Assembly (NCBI GenBank): GCA_031308135.1
Contig: JAHLJT010000631.1
Span: 151,897,425 to 151,961,424 of the forward strand
DNA length: 64,000 bases
Direction: 5' to 3'
Origin: Acheta domesticus
Taxonomy: Eukaryota; Arthropoda; Insecta; Orthoptera; Gryllidae
The notes beneath the pieces are model-generated. The model saw only the letters and a list, made by a program, of their open reading frames with translations. It made no database searches and had not been told where the DNA came from. Both the position numbers and the translations under genes were made by a program. Positions 33,626 to 46,371 of the stretch are shown here, in pieces; position 1 is the stretch's first letter; every line of letters starts with the position of its first letter.

Positions 33626-34500
33626 GGTTACATAATACAATACTTTTACCACAACTTCTCTCCGAATTAACACATCTCAGTCATCATTTTTTGTGTAACT
33701 CATTACAAATCGTAAAATATTAGGTGCGAATACTAAGTATTTTCAAGTATATCAACACAGTGCGTTATTGCCAGCGCCACTTTAAAGCAGTAATAAGAGT
33801 TTATTTGGTATATACATTTTACAACGCAAAAACACGTTGGCAAGCTAATGCAAATATATAAATGAATATAACAGTTATTATTAAATACTAAGTACTGTCT
33901 TTTCCAAATACGCTCATTTTAAAACGAATTACACGTTACTCCTTGTCTGAACGTGTAATGCTAAATGCTCTCCATACGTTCTCACATACAAGAAAATTTC
34001 CCCAAATTCTCAATGGTAATTGCAGAAGAAACGTTCGTTTCCATCTGTAATCACAATTAACATGTACATTGGATAGTGTAGGGTAACCAGAAATTAAAAA
34101 ACTTTCACCGAACACATATTTTTCCCTCATAGTACGCCACACATAGTATTTATCTGTTTCTGACGTAAAACAATTATATATAAATAAATAAAACAAATCC
34201 TCAAAATGATTCCACGTCCGTCCAACAAAGAGAAGGGTTCAAATGACTTTTACAATAACTCTTCAAACGAAGCGTGGGAAATTCAGAAATGCAATTTAAA
34301 AAAATATAACGCTAAACTACTCTTGTTTTAAAACAATTGTCCCCGGCATGTTACAAAGAACTGAATTTTTACAACAGATTTCATGTAACAAAAAAAATTG
34401 TTATCAATATTGTATTCGTGCAATGTACATTTTTTGGTTACAAGTTTCGAAAATACAGAGAATACGCTGAATACGAGACCTCCATACTTCGGTACATACT
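33626..34500. other. Unassigned AT-rich sequence
   Basis: Nothing recognised. Confidence 0.4.
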
Positions 34501-35160
34501 AAAAAAATGTAAAAACAAATAGTGTCATTTTTTAGAAAAAAATGTTTAAATTGGTTTTAAAAGCGCAAGTACGCACAAGCAAAATTATGCACTAAATACT
34601 CATCTTTTTAAAAAATTAAACATGATCTTTTTTAAAGATCAATTTTTCATGAACACATATCATCTCGAAAAATAACTCTATATTCAATATTCTAGTTGAA
34701 TAAAGACGCCGAAAATTTGTATTTTTGCAATTTTCGAAAAAATAGATATTTAACAAAAAAGTCTTGACTGTGACTGTGAATTTAAAGTACCCTTATAAAA
34801 TCAGTTTCAACACGCAGAGCCTCGAGTACATTCAGATCGATTTGTTAGTATCAGATTTGGAGAAAATCGTCTGTACGGTTTGCCTCAATCTCATTTAATT
34901 TGCGAAAATTGCAAAATTTTAATTTTTTTCCGCGTCTTGCAACAACTATACTATTTTAGGTAGATTCTTTTCTGAACAAGATATGTTCTTGAAAGATTGA
35001 TCGTTAAATAAGATAATGTATAATTTTTCGAAAATAGAATTTTTCGTGCAATTTTGTATGTAATATAAATAATTGTAAAAGCAATATTTTCTCGGAAAGG
35101 GTAGGAATTTTTTTCAGAAATAACGCAAAATATGATTTATGACTCTATTGGTTGTTGAAA
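34501..35160. mobile_element. Very diverged Helitron-like core sequence
   Basis: AT-rich sequence with recurring pieces of the family core, such as TTGCAATTTTCGAAAAAATA, CGCGTCTTGCAACAAC and TTTTCTCGGAAAGGGTAGG. The ends are absent and the orientation is uncertain. Confidence 0.3.
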
Positions 35161-36184
35161 TTAAATAAAAAGAAAATATCCTTTAATGACAATTCTATGA
35201 ATATGGAAGCGTTCGCTACCAGCATAGAAATACCGGAGTACTTCCAAGTCGTTCAATTTTTCCGATTATTTCCTTTCCTTCTCTAATGTCTCTGTTCACC
35301 CTTGTAACATTTGTTCGTGTGTAAGTTGAGCATGTAGGCTTTTAGCTGCCCGGTCTGCAGCAGAGAGGTCTTGATAGATCGTGGTGTTTGGCCATTACAT
35401 CCTGCGACGCCGCTCCCGCTCAGTCGCAACGCAGCGGCGAACGACCTGGAACGGGACGAGGGCGGGGGCCACGGGGCGGGAGCGGTGGGGGGGGAAGGAA
35501 GGGGCGGGAGGGGCGCGGGGCCTGGGGCGCGTGCGTTATGCAGCCCAAGACACCGAGGGGACCCGCTTCTGGACGCGATTTATGACCTCCAAATCGCTGA
35601 CGCTTTTGTGTGTTTTCTTCCCGAACAGATCCTCCGTCAGAGCCAGAATTTTTTCGTTGGATTATGGCACCTCTTTTGGTAGTTCAGGGGCAACTTTAGG
35701 GCTGAAAGTTCAAGGTTCATGGTGAATTCAAGAAGTTTACAAAAACGCTAATTTGACCAGCCGTATAAAGTATGAATGCTTCTTGAAAATGGCAGTTTCC
35801 TTTTTAGTGCAGAATTATGAATCCTAACTATCTTTATGATTTGATTAATCTGTTTTAAATACACGAGTAACGAAATGATACCTGGAAATGTAAGGAAAAA
35901 GGAACCGTAAAATTTCTTGTCGCTTTTTAATTTCCTAATCGAAATAATTCTAAAATGTACGAAAATAATTCTAAAAATGTTCAACAACCCATTCAATAAC
36001 GTAATTATTGTTTGTGATAATATTTGTATTTAAGCTTTCCCTTCTTTATTTACGGCCCACATTGGGATAAAATGGACTAATTCTTGGCCAAAAGTCGAAA
36101 AATAAGTTGTAACATATCACAAATTGATATGAATATAAGTATTCTATTATAATCAAAGCATCATGAATCGCTATTATCAAATAC

Positions 36185-36256
36185 TATAAAGACTTTATAG
36201 TATTTGCTTTATAGTATATGCTATGCTTTATAGTATTCTTTATAGTATTTGCTATT
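36185..36256. repeat. Short imperfect tandem repeat
   Basis: Four to five imperfect units of CTTTATAGTATTTG. Confidence 0.7.
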
Positions 36257-37344
36257 ATTACTCAAGTTGGTTGTCCTGATTTTACGTTTTAGGTGCTGAA
36301 AGTTGGCACTTCTTTAAGAAAGTTGTAATGACGCGAGTGCGATACGTGTGGAACAATGGAATATTTAGTTTCTTCTAGCAGTAAATTTGTGTTGGGATCA
36401 TTATCGCGGTATGGATATTGACAATGTATAAAAGCTTTATTACTTCTAATAAAAAAGGTTGATGTACTTATTCACATCGCAGAATATTCGAGCCTTAAAC
36501 ATATTCTGTAGCTGCTATCATATTTTAGGTTATGTTCATGTTTACATTGACTTATAACTAATATGCTGCCGTTTGCTGTGCTGAATCATTTCCTAAATTA
36601 TCATTCAACTAAAGGAGATCACGTTTTACATAATTTTAGCTGCCGTTACCTGCCGCCTTACCACAAATTTGTGTCTTTTCAGGTTTTTTTATCGTATCAT
36701 TTGAAAAGACCTATTCATTGTATGGCATTCAGCGGAGTTAAAGGAGAGCCAAGAATGTGCAGTTTTCAATTATGTTATGAGTACATGTTAATGGTAATAA
36801 TGTCTCTGAAGATCTTTTTAAGCATTTGAAGATCTTCTCAAAATCAATTTTGAAAATCTCAAATAAGGCAACCAGTTTATTTCTATGATGAGAAATCTGA
36901 GAGGTCCAAACGTAGAGTGGCTGCAAAATTGCCCTTCAAAAACGACTATCAGGCAGATTTAATGGCGAAAGCTGCAAGCATGTCGGCTCGAGCTTCGGGG
37001 AAGAGAGATCTATCTGTTGTTGTAGACCATGTCACTGAAACTCCAACTAGATCATCGAAAATGTAAAAAAATATGCATTTCACAAAATAACAAACTACTA
37101 GTTTCATTATCCTATTTGCCAGATAACAATTTGAGCAAGAAACAGTATTTATTCAAAATTCCCTATGCCTGTAAGTGGACCCAAAGTTATTATAAATGGA
37201 AAACACATTCTTCATCCTAGTATTCGGACGCCTGGGAGAAGAAGATTCAGAATCCAGAAATAGATTGTACTAAAAGGACAGAGAGACTCACGCAAGAAAA
37301 GACAGTGTAATCCACAACTTGACAAATATTTTCAACAGAGCTTC

Positions 37345-37400
37345 GGAAACAATCCGAATCCAATCCCATTCAATCCAATCCTATCCAATCCCATCATTTC
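37345..37400. repeat. CCAATCC-type low-complexity repeat
   Basis: AATCCGAATCCAATCCCATT and following CAATCC units form a decayed 5-10 bp repeat. Confidence 0.7.
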
Positions 37401-38384
37401 GACTGTATCCTCCAGAAAGGAGTTCAAAATAATAAGAAAAAGAAACTTCCTCTTCAAGTAATTAAAATGCTCATTTGCCCTGCATCAGAATCAATTTCTA
37501 TTTCAATCTAACAATTTTTTCACAACAAAATAAAATTTTATTAAAGGTTGAAGGTCAGCTAAGGTCAAAATACAGATGAATAATTTCATAAGATATGTTT
37601 TTATGCGAATTTTTAATTTCTAACTTTTCCCTCTTCAAGACCGTATGTAAATGTGAGCCGCCATCTTGAAATTATGAAACACATAATGTGAAAAATTTAT
37701 TATCTTATTAAAATCTATAAGTGTACTAAATTTCAGGCGATTTGCTCCTCAGATAACTGAGTTAAGTTTTTTGGCCAAGGACAGCGCAATTTCATTCCAT
37801 AGTGCGCCCGAAGAATATAAATTATTCGTAGGAACTTTTTTTAAGAAAATCATTCTCAAAATTATTTTAGCTGACTACAACTATAATTAAAAAGTTTCCA
37901 CAATGCAATTAACGCTTTTGAAGCCAGAGTTATATCAAAAATACCATTCAAAATTTACGTCTCTATTTAAGTGACTATTTAAAAATTAAACTTGACCCGG
38001 TATCTTCATAACAACAAATAGAGCAAAGTTTACATATAGCTTACTTACGTTGCTTCTGTGTATGCAAATGGAAGCTTCCTATCTTTCACGATTCATAAGA
38101 TAAAAGAGAAATGTAATGACTATGGTGCGATGAATCCGTTATGATTATGGTGCGGATTTATATGAACTTAAGAAATGAAAATATGCATACAAATATGGTA
38201 AAACCTTTGGAAAATATGCTCGGAAAACAATAAATATTTACATAGTGTAGAGCGATTTCCTGGGAAATAACCAACGCATTTAATTTCTAACACAACAAAT
38301 TACTCCAATTTCTCCGAATTGATTATGTAATTATTTTCCTGTAATGTGATGAATTGTACTTAAGCACAGAAAATGTTATTTCAA

Positions 38385-38515
38385 TTGATTGATTAGTGAT
38401 TCCAGGCACGTCCACTACTAAACTCATTACTCCAGTAAGTGTGGTCCATGTGTTTTCGCGGGAGGTGGAAGTGATCTTCCCCGATGGATGGCATGATTCG
38501 ACGCCGACCTACCTG
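38385..38515 (-). mobile_element. SINE fragment, family A, minus strand
   Basis: The reverse complement carries GGTAGGTCGGCGTCG, CATCCATCGGGGAAGATCAC, CACTTACTGGAGTAATGAG and the tail GGAATCACTAATCAATC. This matches the 3' part of the copy at 54549. Confidence 0.65.
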
Positions 38516-38675
38516 TCAGCTATTTGTAAAATTTTAGGTCCCGGAACCCAAAATAATTAACCAAAATTAATGAATTATTTAACAGTAATAGATGCATATT
38601 TATTGTATTGTAATTGCAATGTAATAATTATTCTCGAGGTACCGGAACGGCGTTGTGTCGCGCAGCGTCAGAAAT

Positions 38676-38815
38676 CAAGCCAATCAGTGATAAGAAATTA
38701 GTTTTCGATGCAAGAACAACATCGGCACCAATAAAACCGTTTTTAAAGTGGGTATAGGGGTGCCACAAACCCCATAAACGCCCCATTTTTCGACCATTTT
38801 TTCGCTACACGAATA
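38676..38815 (-). mobile_element. Fragment of the 11-kb Helitron-like variant
   Basis: The reverse complement matches the duplicated segment at 11065-11270 and 11842-12045, with GTTTATGGGGTTTGTGGCAC, CGGTTTTATTGGTGCC and TTCTTGCATCGAAAAC. This shows the segment is a dispersed repeat. Confidence 0.65.
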
Positions 38816-40030
38816 TATATTATTTAATGTGATTTTTATCAACGGATTTTTGACTGAGGTGGTACCCACATTACCTGCAACAGTTTTATGATCATCAAAC
38901 AATACTTATTTGACTCAGTGGGCTACATTAGCTGGAATGTGGCCAATTTCACGTTAAAAGCATAGAAATAGACACTTTTAAATCCACCATACTTTCGTAA
39001 ATTTTTATCCAAAATATTTTTAATTTAGATAAGATTATAGCTCAAAGTCTTTACTTGCAAAGTTACATTTTTTGGCTAGGAATCAGATGTCGTAGAGGCC
39101 TGTCGCAAAAAGATTTTTGCGATCTCCGCTATCCCACTCAAATCCACAGCAAACAGCAAAGGGAATTGTAAATGGCAGATGTCGCGAAGTTTTGTTACGT
39201 CAACCACTAAATAATATTACATAAGGCGACAAGGAAGTATGAAGGGTCCATGATTAGTTCTCATCAGATTTGACACCCGACATACAATTTATGCGCATTT
39301 CTTCTTCAGGTAGGAATATTCCGCCTTTGGCTCTTCAAAGGTACATAACCATTCAAATAACGGATATTGTTTGGGTGGATTATTCATTGCTGCGGTATTG
39401 CAAGAAATCTGTTTGTACAAAAAATAACACTAGAACGCAAGGAATAGATGAGTCGTGCACTACAGAAATATCAACACCTTTCTCGCTCTACATGCAGGGT
39501 GCAACCAACATGTCATGACTCACGTGCACAACGCGGGGAGTAGGCACGTCATTTACGTGGGTCACTGCAATTCACTTCGCAATGCCCGACGTTGCTCACG
39601 TGATTTGATAGGTCTGGTATCTACTTCATGTCTTTAGTAGAATCTACACTATCATACATTGTTGGCGACCACTATCTTGTAATAAAACTGCAAGCAACTA
39701 GCGTTTGAGCATAAACGACGTGGCTAAATGCGAAATATATATATACTTTTGGTGTATGTGGGATTACATGCTTGTAAAATTAGCCCGATGGGCAATTTTT
39801 GTGGTTGTATTCGGCTTTAGCATAGCTAAGAACATAAGAAATAGCTAGAGTTAGCCTTTTAACTAAATCACTGTCGACCAATGTAACAGAAAGACATAAT
39901 GACAGCTGCGTTTTCACGCGCATAAACTAATAGTTTTATTTATAGCTAAAATACGCATGGTGCATCATTGGTATTCGAGTAATTTCGCGTGATTTGCGTA
40001 AATTCGCTTACTTTTCGAGCAATTTTGCTT
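38816..40030. other. Unassigned sequence
   Basis: No gene or element end was recognised. Confidence 0.4.
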
Positions 40031-40035
40031 GTAAA

Positions 40036-40078
40036 TACGGGCCAGAAAGTACGTGCTGTTCTAGCACTACTCGTTTTT
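40036..40078 (+). mobile_element. Second-type Helitron-like 3' end
   Basis: AGAAAGTACGTGCTGTTCTA followed by GCACTACTCG. The hairpin is GTGCT/AGCAC with loop GTTCT. It lies inside a 159-codon open frame (39989-40468), which argues against that frame being a host gene. Confidence 0.45.
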
Positions 40079-40079
40079 G

Positions 40080-40589
40080 TGTGTGTCTGTGTTATTACTT
40101 CCACCACGACGTTCGACAGTGGAGTGTCCGGCTCAAAACGGATCACGCCTAGAGGATTGGTTGGGAGGCTCGTGTGGAGCCTGCGACTCGGCCTCGCCTC
40201 CCGCCGCCCGCGGCGCCGATTAGCATCTCGCTTCCGTTCGCGTGACGTTCGCATTGTTCCGCGCGTCCGCCGGCGCGCGAAGGGCTCTTCGGTAACACGC
40301 TGCGTCATTTGCAGCGCCCAACAGCGAAGCCCCTTTGTGGCGCTCGCAAATGTATGCTCACTAATTGGAGACTTTACATGGGTGAAATCACCGGAGGATG
40401 TGAGGAGATGGGAGGAACTCGAACGATTGAACGTACATTATCGTTACAAATTTCGTGAGATCTTGTAATTACCATACAAATGGAAAATTTTAATTGGTTC
40501 AAATTATTGTAAGTAGAACATTAAAAATTGAATCCAAAATTTGAATGTTATGGCATTATGTTGGTCTGTATCGTTAATACCGACTTAGC
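40080..40589. other. GC-rich block
   Basis: 40110-40340 is CpG-rich and supports long open frames on both strands without any recognised domain. GTGGCGCTCGCAAATG near 40337 recurs near 56911, so part of the block may be a dispersed repeat. Confidence 0.35.
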
Positions 40590-40985
40590 GGAGCATGCGT
40601 TGGCTCTTCAGCGCCAGCGACAGGGAGATTCTAGGGCTCGAGTCCCGACGGAGGTGGATTGCTGACACTAGCATTGCAGCTAGGCAGCATTCAGGCCGCA
40701 CCTCAGAAGACGGGCTTCGGAGAGCGCGGTCTTTATAACCTCACCCTTGTCCTATTGTTTTCCACTTGCACTACATTTCCCCATATGTTAGGAGATTAGG
40801 GTTTGTTCCAGGGCGGTTCCCCGCTGAGGGAGATATATGCCGGGGAAAAGTGCCACAGGCTGACATGTAATTCGTCACCGGATGTCACCATCCAGCCACC
40901 TGTTGTGATAAAAACATGCAAACGGAACGAATGACGAGAGCAGTTGACGCGCCTAGATACAATAAATGAATCAATTTTTCCTTAT
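40590..40985 (+). mobile_element. SINE, family A, near full length
   Basis: The head holds a box-B-like GGGCTCGAGTCCCGACGG (about 40637-40654) and a weak box A in TTGGCTCTTCAGCGCC. The body includes CCTCACCCTTGTCCTATTG, GGGCGGTTCCCCGCTGAGGG and the CACCGGATGTCACCATCCAG block. The tail is GCAGTTGACGCGCCTAGA then AATAAATGAATC. It is the only copy here with both head and whole body. Confidence 0.75.
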
Positions 40986-41612
40986 CAGTAGCTCAATCGT
41001 GATAGTTAATATGATTAACTATCACTATAATTATGATTCTGAATAAAGTATATTCGTTTTCTCTCCTATTCACGTCGAATGACTAGACATGAAAGAAGTA
41101 CCTACGTAATTAGAACATGCTTCAAACGATCCCAATGCGATGAAAAAGGGACAAAAGGCGATCGGGTCAAAGACTAGTAGCCGAGCAAATAAGGCGCCTG
41201 GGCGAGCGGTCCACCTGCCGCTCGTGGCCGCAGCAAACAAATGCCATGCGGCGCGCGAGCGGCTGAATGATGGAGGGGGGGGGGGCGAGGGCGAGGGCGA
41301 GTGCGCAAGTGGCGGCGGCGACAGACGCTGATCTCGCTGACCCGGAGTGCACTCGGCGGCTGAGGCTCGGAGATACTTTCTCTCGCGCCTCTCGCCAAGC
41401 TCCTCAAGTCCGTACAGCTAGCTGACAGTACCGCAGAACACAATACAACATTGTCATTCCGTTAAATAAAACACCTTTTCTTCTGTATAGTTTAAAATTA
41501 TTAATTTATTATATTATTATATTAAACATATACATATATATACACACTTGTTTTCTCTGTGGTCTGGGCGTTTCATTTGCTTTTTGTTTTAAATACAAAA
41601 TATTAATAAAAA
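40986..41612. other. Unassigned sequence with a GC-rich block
   Basis: 41190-41400 is GC-rich, with a run of G followed by GGGCGAGGGCGAGG units at about 41275-41300. The open frames there (41140-41331 plus, 41167-41443 minus) look compositional. Confidence 0.4.
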
Positions 41613-42400
41613 CTAGTGGTGCTACAGAATGGCACAAACTTTCTCATACTAGTTTGTTTCCTGATTTCTTTGGTCTGGGCTAGGTTTTCGGTTGTGCCCC
41701 ACCGTCTTTCCAGCTGCAATCTATTGCGTCCGCAAAGACATTTTTCACATTTTCTCAAAGTGTCGTTCCCCTTTTAATAGAACTGATACATGACATTAAG
41801 AATATTATAGAAGAGTTAAAACATCCTCCTGTATGGAAATTTTCTCTCCAGCCGTTTTTTGGAAAATGTCGTCGGAGAGTTTCTAAAAATGCGTATTTTG
41901 AAACTCTTAACTTTTGGAATGTTCAAGAAACTTCATAAGAAATTGTTCGGGGGCAATTGTATTCATAAAGGCAATAATGTATACAAATTACTTGTGATGT
42001 AAATGTTAACAAAATGAAATATTTCCAAAAAATTATTTGTGTATTTTTTAATAAGAACAAGAAACAAGAACACCAAGGTAGTAATGTCATCATATACAGA
42101 GCACTATCAATACAAAAAGTTTGAAAACTTGAATTTTAGAGAAACTTTATTAGTCATTATTTTAATCACGTGTACTCATAATATGAATATTTGAATAATG
42201 TATGCAAATTGCCGTTAATGTAAATATTAACGTGAGAGAGATATCAAAAAGCACATTTATGTAATTTTTAAAAAAATTGCTTTTCTGTTATCTCATACAT
42301 TGCATTCTACCACAATCCGTACAAGAAATTTGAAGAAACAATTTCAAGCCATTTTTGCGAAACTTTTTTAAATATTTTTTAATATTGCCTGTATTTTAAT
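41613..42400 (-). mobile_element. Helitron-like element, 3' part (copy H10)
   Basis: The minus-strand 3' terminus CTAG at 41613-41616 is preceded by CTGTAGCACCA and GAGAAAGTTTGTGCC. Diverged core sequence runs to about 42400. The 5' end is missing. Confidence 0.6.
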
Positions 42401-42419
42401 AAAAAAATCTTGCTAACTA

Positions 42420-43330
42420 TTACATTGTTCGGTAACCCACCAGTTGCGTCCCTGACGCGTAGACCTACAGAATTGAGTGAAGGTCTTCGGAATGCCCTGT
42501 AACCCACATATAAAAGTCCGGCGGGACTCAGATACTTATCGGAAGGTTGCCCAGGCTCTGGTGATACGTCAAAAGCCTAAAGAAGTAAGAGTAAGAAGAC
42601 GAAGTAAGCAGACGGGAAGAGTCCCTCGAACCTTAGTTCAGGTGCCCTCCAGTTGGGCTCTTGGCTTCGTCATAGCAGTGGCCCTATACTCTGGGCATTG
42701 AGAAGGGACTTGTCCCGGAGCATGTGAGCAGCACTGTTTCCTTTCCAGCTCACTAGCTTGGAAAGCTAGTATCTCTGAGCTGGCAGGGCGGACCAAGATC
42801 CAGGCATTGAAAGGGGAGGTTGCCGCGAGGGCAAACTGCGTTCCGGCGAGATACGGGTGCTAGCCCAATGGCGTCCTTATACCCTGCGAGGGCGGATAAG
42901 GGCTAGCTCGTAGCTGCCCACCCGGGGTAAATTCCCCTGATAAAGTACAAGTGCGTGATAGGTAAAAGCATTGCTGTCCGACTCCGTGCGCCAGTGCGGC
43001 CAGCCTCGCTCTGTGACTGGCGAGGCGGGCATGCCCCGCGACGGAACCTGAACTGGCCGTCGGCAGACTCATCACAGAATGGTTTCTTGCAAAGTGTTCA
43101 TTGTGAGCATATTACTGGGTCGTCGGCATATGCGTATACAGTTAATCCCTTGTTTCTCGCTATACCATCAGGTCAGAGATGCGAGGATCAATATGGGGGG
43201 ACTTAATGGGTCACCCAGAAGCACTCCGCTTGTTTGGATAGTTGGGTCTGGTATAGTCAGACCGTAGTCCACGCGCATCGCGTTGAATCTCAGTATGGAG
43301 CTTAGAAGTCTTGTCCACACATTGTGTGTA
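42420..43330 (+). other. Moderately GC-rich block, possibly retroelement 5' region
   Basis: An abrupt change from AT-rich to balanced composition, with many GCGAGG and CGGCAG words and no tRNA box, long frame or known motif. A 74-codon frame at 42477-42701 is rich in Lys and Arg and unrecognised. It resembles the untranslated leader of a LINE in texture, but nothing proves this. Confidence 0.3.
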
Positions 43331-43481
43331 CCGAGTACAGCGCCTCTTGGTGCCTGTTGATGTAGTTGAAGCCTTCTTCAAAATCGGAAAATGGCATATA
43401 CATCATCTTTTTTCTTGTATCAAGAAAAGTTCCATTAATTAAAGACAATCATATCGTGTGAAAATAAATATATTTAATACA

Positions 43482-43571
43482 ATATTGAAGAACGAAGATG
43501 AAGTTTTACAGTTGGAGTTTCACAACGTTGTGAAACTCCAACTGTAAAACTTCATCTTCGTTCTTCAATAT
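43482..43571. repeat. Perfect 90-bp palindrome (two 45-bp arms, no spacer)
   Basis: The arms meet at the centre AACGTT between 43526 and 43527. Each 45-bp arm is an exact inverse complement of the other, including CTTCATCTTCGTTCTTCAAT. Both sides outside diverge immediately. A transcript would fold into a perfect 45-bp hairpin. Confidence 0.97.
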
Positions 43572-44339
43572 CTTCGTTCTTCGTCTATCTATTAATTTTG
43601 TGACCAGCTTAGCTACATGAAGTCAAGGTCATGTTGCCTGAGAACATATTAAGAACCGAACATATTAGCTGAAGCCAGGTGTGAAAAGTTATAAGAACAA
43701 TTGTATTTTTGCATGCGATGTGTGAAAAGGGAAATAACAAATCATGAACATACAATATACTTATATATTCATTCATGAACATCCGAATATTTAAAATTAT
43801 TTTGTAACCAAGGAAGACAATCCTTTGATTAGAAAGATTAGTACAAAACAGAATTTATATTTAAAGATAATATTTCACCAAAAGTCTATTCAACTAAAGC
43901 AAATGCCAGGTTTCATTCATTTTTTTGTGTTCAAATTAACGAACTTAAGGTTTTTGGATTTGTGTGTGTGTATATGTTAATTGTTTTTATTAGTACTTGT
44001 ATTGTTTTTTTTTTTGTGAATGGTCTCTTATTTCAGTGATCTGTCATATTCAACCATCTATTCAATAAAAAAATTGCCTATTTATGCGCAACGCGTCTTT
44101 GAAACCTTTGGGCGTTAAGCGCAATACGGAGTTATCCTTCCTTACTTTTAATGACATTAGCGCTCTCTGTATTCACATGACGCATTATTTCTGTCACGTC
44201 TCGTCGTTGTCAAGAGGACTGCCAGGTAGCATCTCCGCGTACGCGCCTCACACCGCGCGCCCCTGCGTCTGTATCCAGCGGCCAGAATTGGGAAGGAATA
44301 AGGAAGAGGATAAGGTTTAGGACACTTCACAAAGGTTGG
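43572..44339. other. Unassigned sequence
   Basis: AT-rich. Nothing recognised. Confidence 0.4.
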
Positions 44340-44470
44340 ACTAGCCCTTGTGAAGCAGCCGAACTCGTTTTGTCGAAACAAATTTCACATGAGGATCATG
44401 GGAATAGAAGCCGGACCTCTGTGGTGAAAGGCGAGCAACTTTGCTCTGAGCCACGAGGCAGCTCCAAATT
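44340..44470 (-). mobile_element. tRNA-derived SINE head, family B-like, minus strand
   Basis: The reverse complement reads GCCTCGTGGCTCAGAGCAAA (box A region), then CTCGCCTTTCACCACAGAGG and GGCTTCTATTCCC (box B, decayed). The CTCGCTTTCCA-type middle and spacing match the SINE at 30387. Confidence 0.5.
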
Positions 44471-46371
44471 GTCTAAATTTGCATGCCAATAAGTGTAGTT
44501 TATGCTCCTTTTTCAAAAAGGTTGCATTCTCTGTGTTGCCTGAACTGGTATTTGAATATTTCTTAATGTTTCGAATTCGACAGACGAATCCCTAAGCCCT
44601 GGTCGTAGTTGAGGAATATCTTGCGCTGTATTATGTGACATCCAGTAAATGCATAGATGCCACGCATCGAGCTCCTTTTCAGAGCTTGTGTCATTCGGGA
44701 CCAGGAACCTCTTAGAGTAACTTAAAACCCGAGAGGTGACGATGGCCAAGATCGCAGCTGTCTGTGATAATGGTGGAAAACTAGAACGCGTATATACACA
44801 TACTGTGTATGTTAAAACGTTACCAATAAATGTCTGAAATTTCGAACACTCTTTCTAGTTTTTCATCAACAACACGGACGGCTGAGATGTTGGCGTTAGT
44901 TTCCGAATACACCATCAATATATTATTAGATGGAAAAAATTCCTAATCCCTGCATTGTGTTCAAAATATAAGCAGTTATTGCGTTTACTTAGAAGTGCTT
45001 TGGTATACAACACGTGTACTCTACATTAGGTTCGCCATCTAGGGAGCGTTCATGGTGAAAACTTCTGAAGAAGATATTACTTTACGAACAAAAACTGTAA
45101 GACCCGATTTTGTTCACAAGAAAACTGTAATCAACTTAGAATGAAGACTTTTAAAGCATTGCAAGCGTTCCTTAACGACTGGGTCTTCCTGGAAGCAGCG
45201 TAATATACGGAGAGCAAGCGACAATGGGTCGGAACGGCACCATGAGTAACTTTTCGAGGTTCGTGGGAGCGTTCTCAGGAGTTGGCCGGCGATCGGCCCG
45301 CGCGAACGCCGCCGAGCGGCGAACCGGAGAAATACGCGTAAGGGCGCGCGGGCAACGGAGCAGAATCGCCCCCGGCACCGTCCCCGCCCCCGCCCCCAGC
45401 GCGAGGAAGTCGGCCTTCGTTAAGCGGGAGGGGTTGCTGTGCGAAGATCATCTACTTCTACAGTATTTGTGGTTTTCAAAAAGTACTAGAAGCCAGCAGC
45501 AGCAGCGAAAATACTGCTGAACAAAGCCACACAAAAAGGTTTCCTGAGTAGTAGAACACACATTATTTGTGAACAACAAATAAAATCTCTCGCCTCATAA
45601 ATTAAATGTTTTAACAAAAATATTATTCGTGAATACTGAAATGCCATGGTACGTGCTCGTACAGAACTACTGTTATTTACAAACTAAAAACATACAAAAG
45701 TTATGTTTAACAATACATACTTAAGCAATACATGTAAATACCAAATATTCAATGGCGTGAGGTCTCTGTCAAGGAGCCTTGCTGTCGCATAACGGCAGCA
45801 GAGTCGTAGGCAGTGATGCACCGAGTGTGACAATTCAGTTGGACGCGCGTTAAGAGAGTAAGAGGAATAACAAACTCAAATATTTGCATTTTTAAGTCAG
45901 AATCAAAACTTTTGAAGTAATTGTGGATTTTTTTCGCGTTTGGGGGTATACAACGAAACCATAGACACCTCTCACTTGGCCGAAAGCCGCTTTCTTTCAA
46001 TTTCTGGGCGCATTTGTAAATTTGTTTAAAGAGACTGATTAGCGTTTAGAGTTCGCACGAGATATATGTGCACTCAACAACCGTTACATTCTCTCTCAAC
46101 CATATCAGAGCGAATGAGTACACGAGATGAGAGCGAATGCGAATGCATAGTAGAACCATTTGTGCACACTAGCACTGTTGAGAAAATATTAGGTAGTCTA
46201 ATGCAAACGAGAGTTTGGAACCGCCGAAACATTTTGTTGTGTCTGCGTTAAAAAATTGTTTCGTTCATTTTCTTATCTGTTTTCTTGCACGAAATGTAAA
46301 TGCAAATTTTTTGCATCGAAGCTGCCTGTCTAGAATCTTGGAAGTAATTGTTTTTCAGGTGCCATTCAGTT
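44471..46371. other. Unassigned sequence with a GC-rich block
   Basis: 45230-45420 is GC- and CpG-rich, with open frames on both strands that look compositional. The rest is AT-rich without recognised elements. Confidence 0.4.

Larger units (their letters stand above)
35161..38384. other. Unassigned region with a GC-rich island and simple repeats
   Basis: 35400-35580 is a GC-rich, strand-asymmetric island with runs of G and GGGGCGGG words. A pattern of CTTTATAGTATTTG units lies at 36185-36255, and CCAATCC-type units at 37350-37400. Open frames at 35371-35725 lie in the island and look compositional. No gene was recognised. Confidence 0.4.

Noticed and set aside
39989..40468. 159-codon open frame starting with a hydrophobic, signal-like N-terminus
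   Set aside because: It begins over a Helitron-like 3' end and continues through a CpG-rich block; the composition explains the length and the opposite strand is also open.
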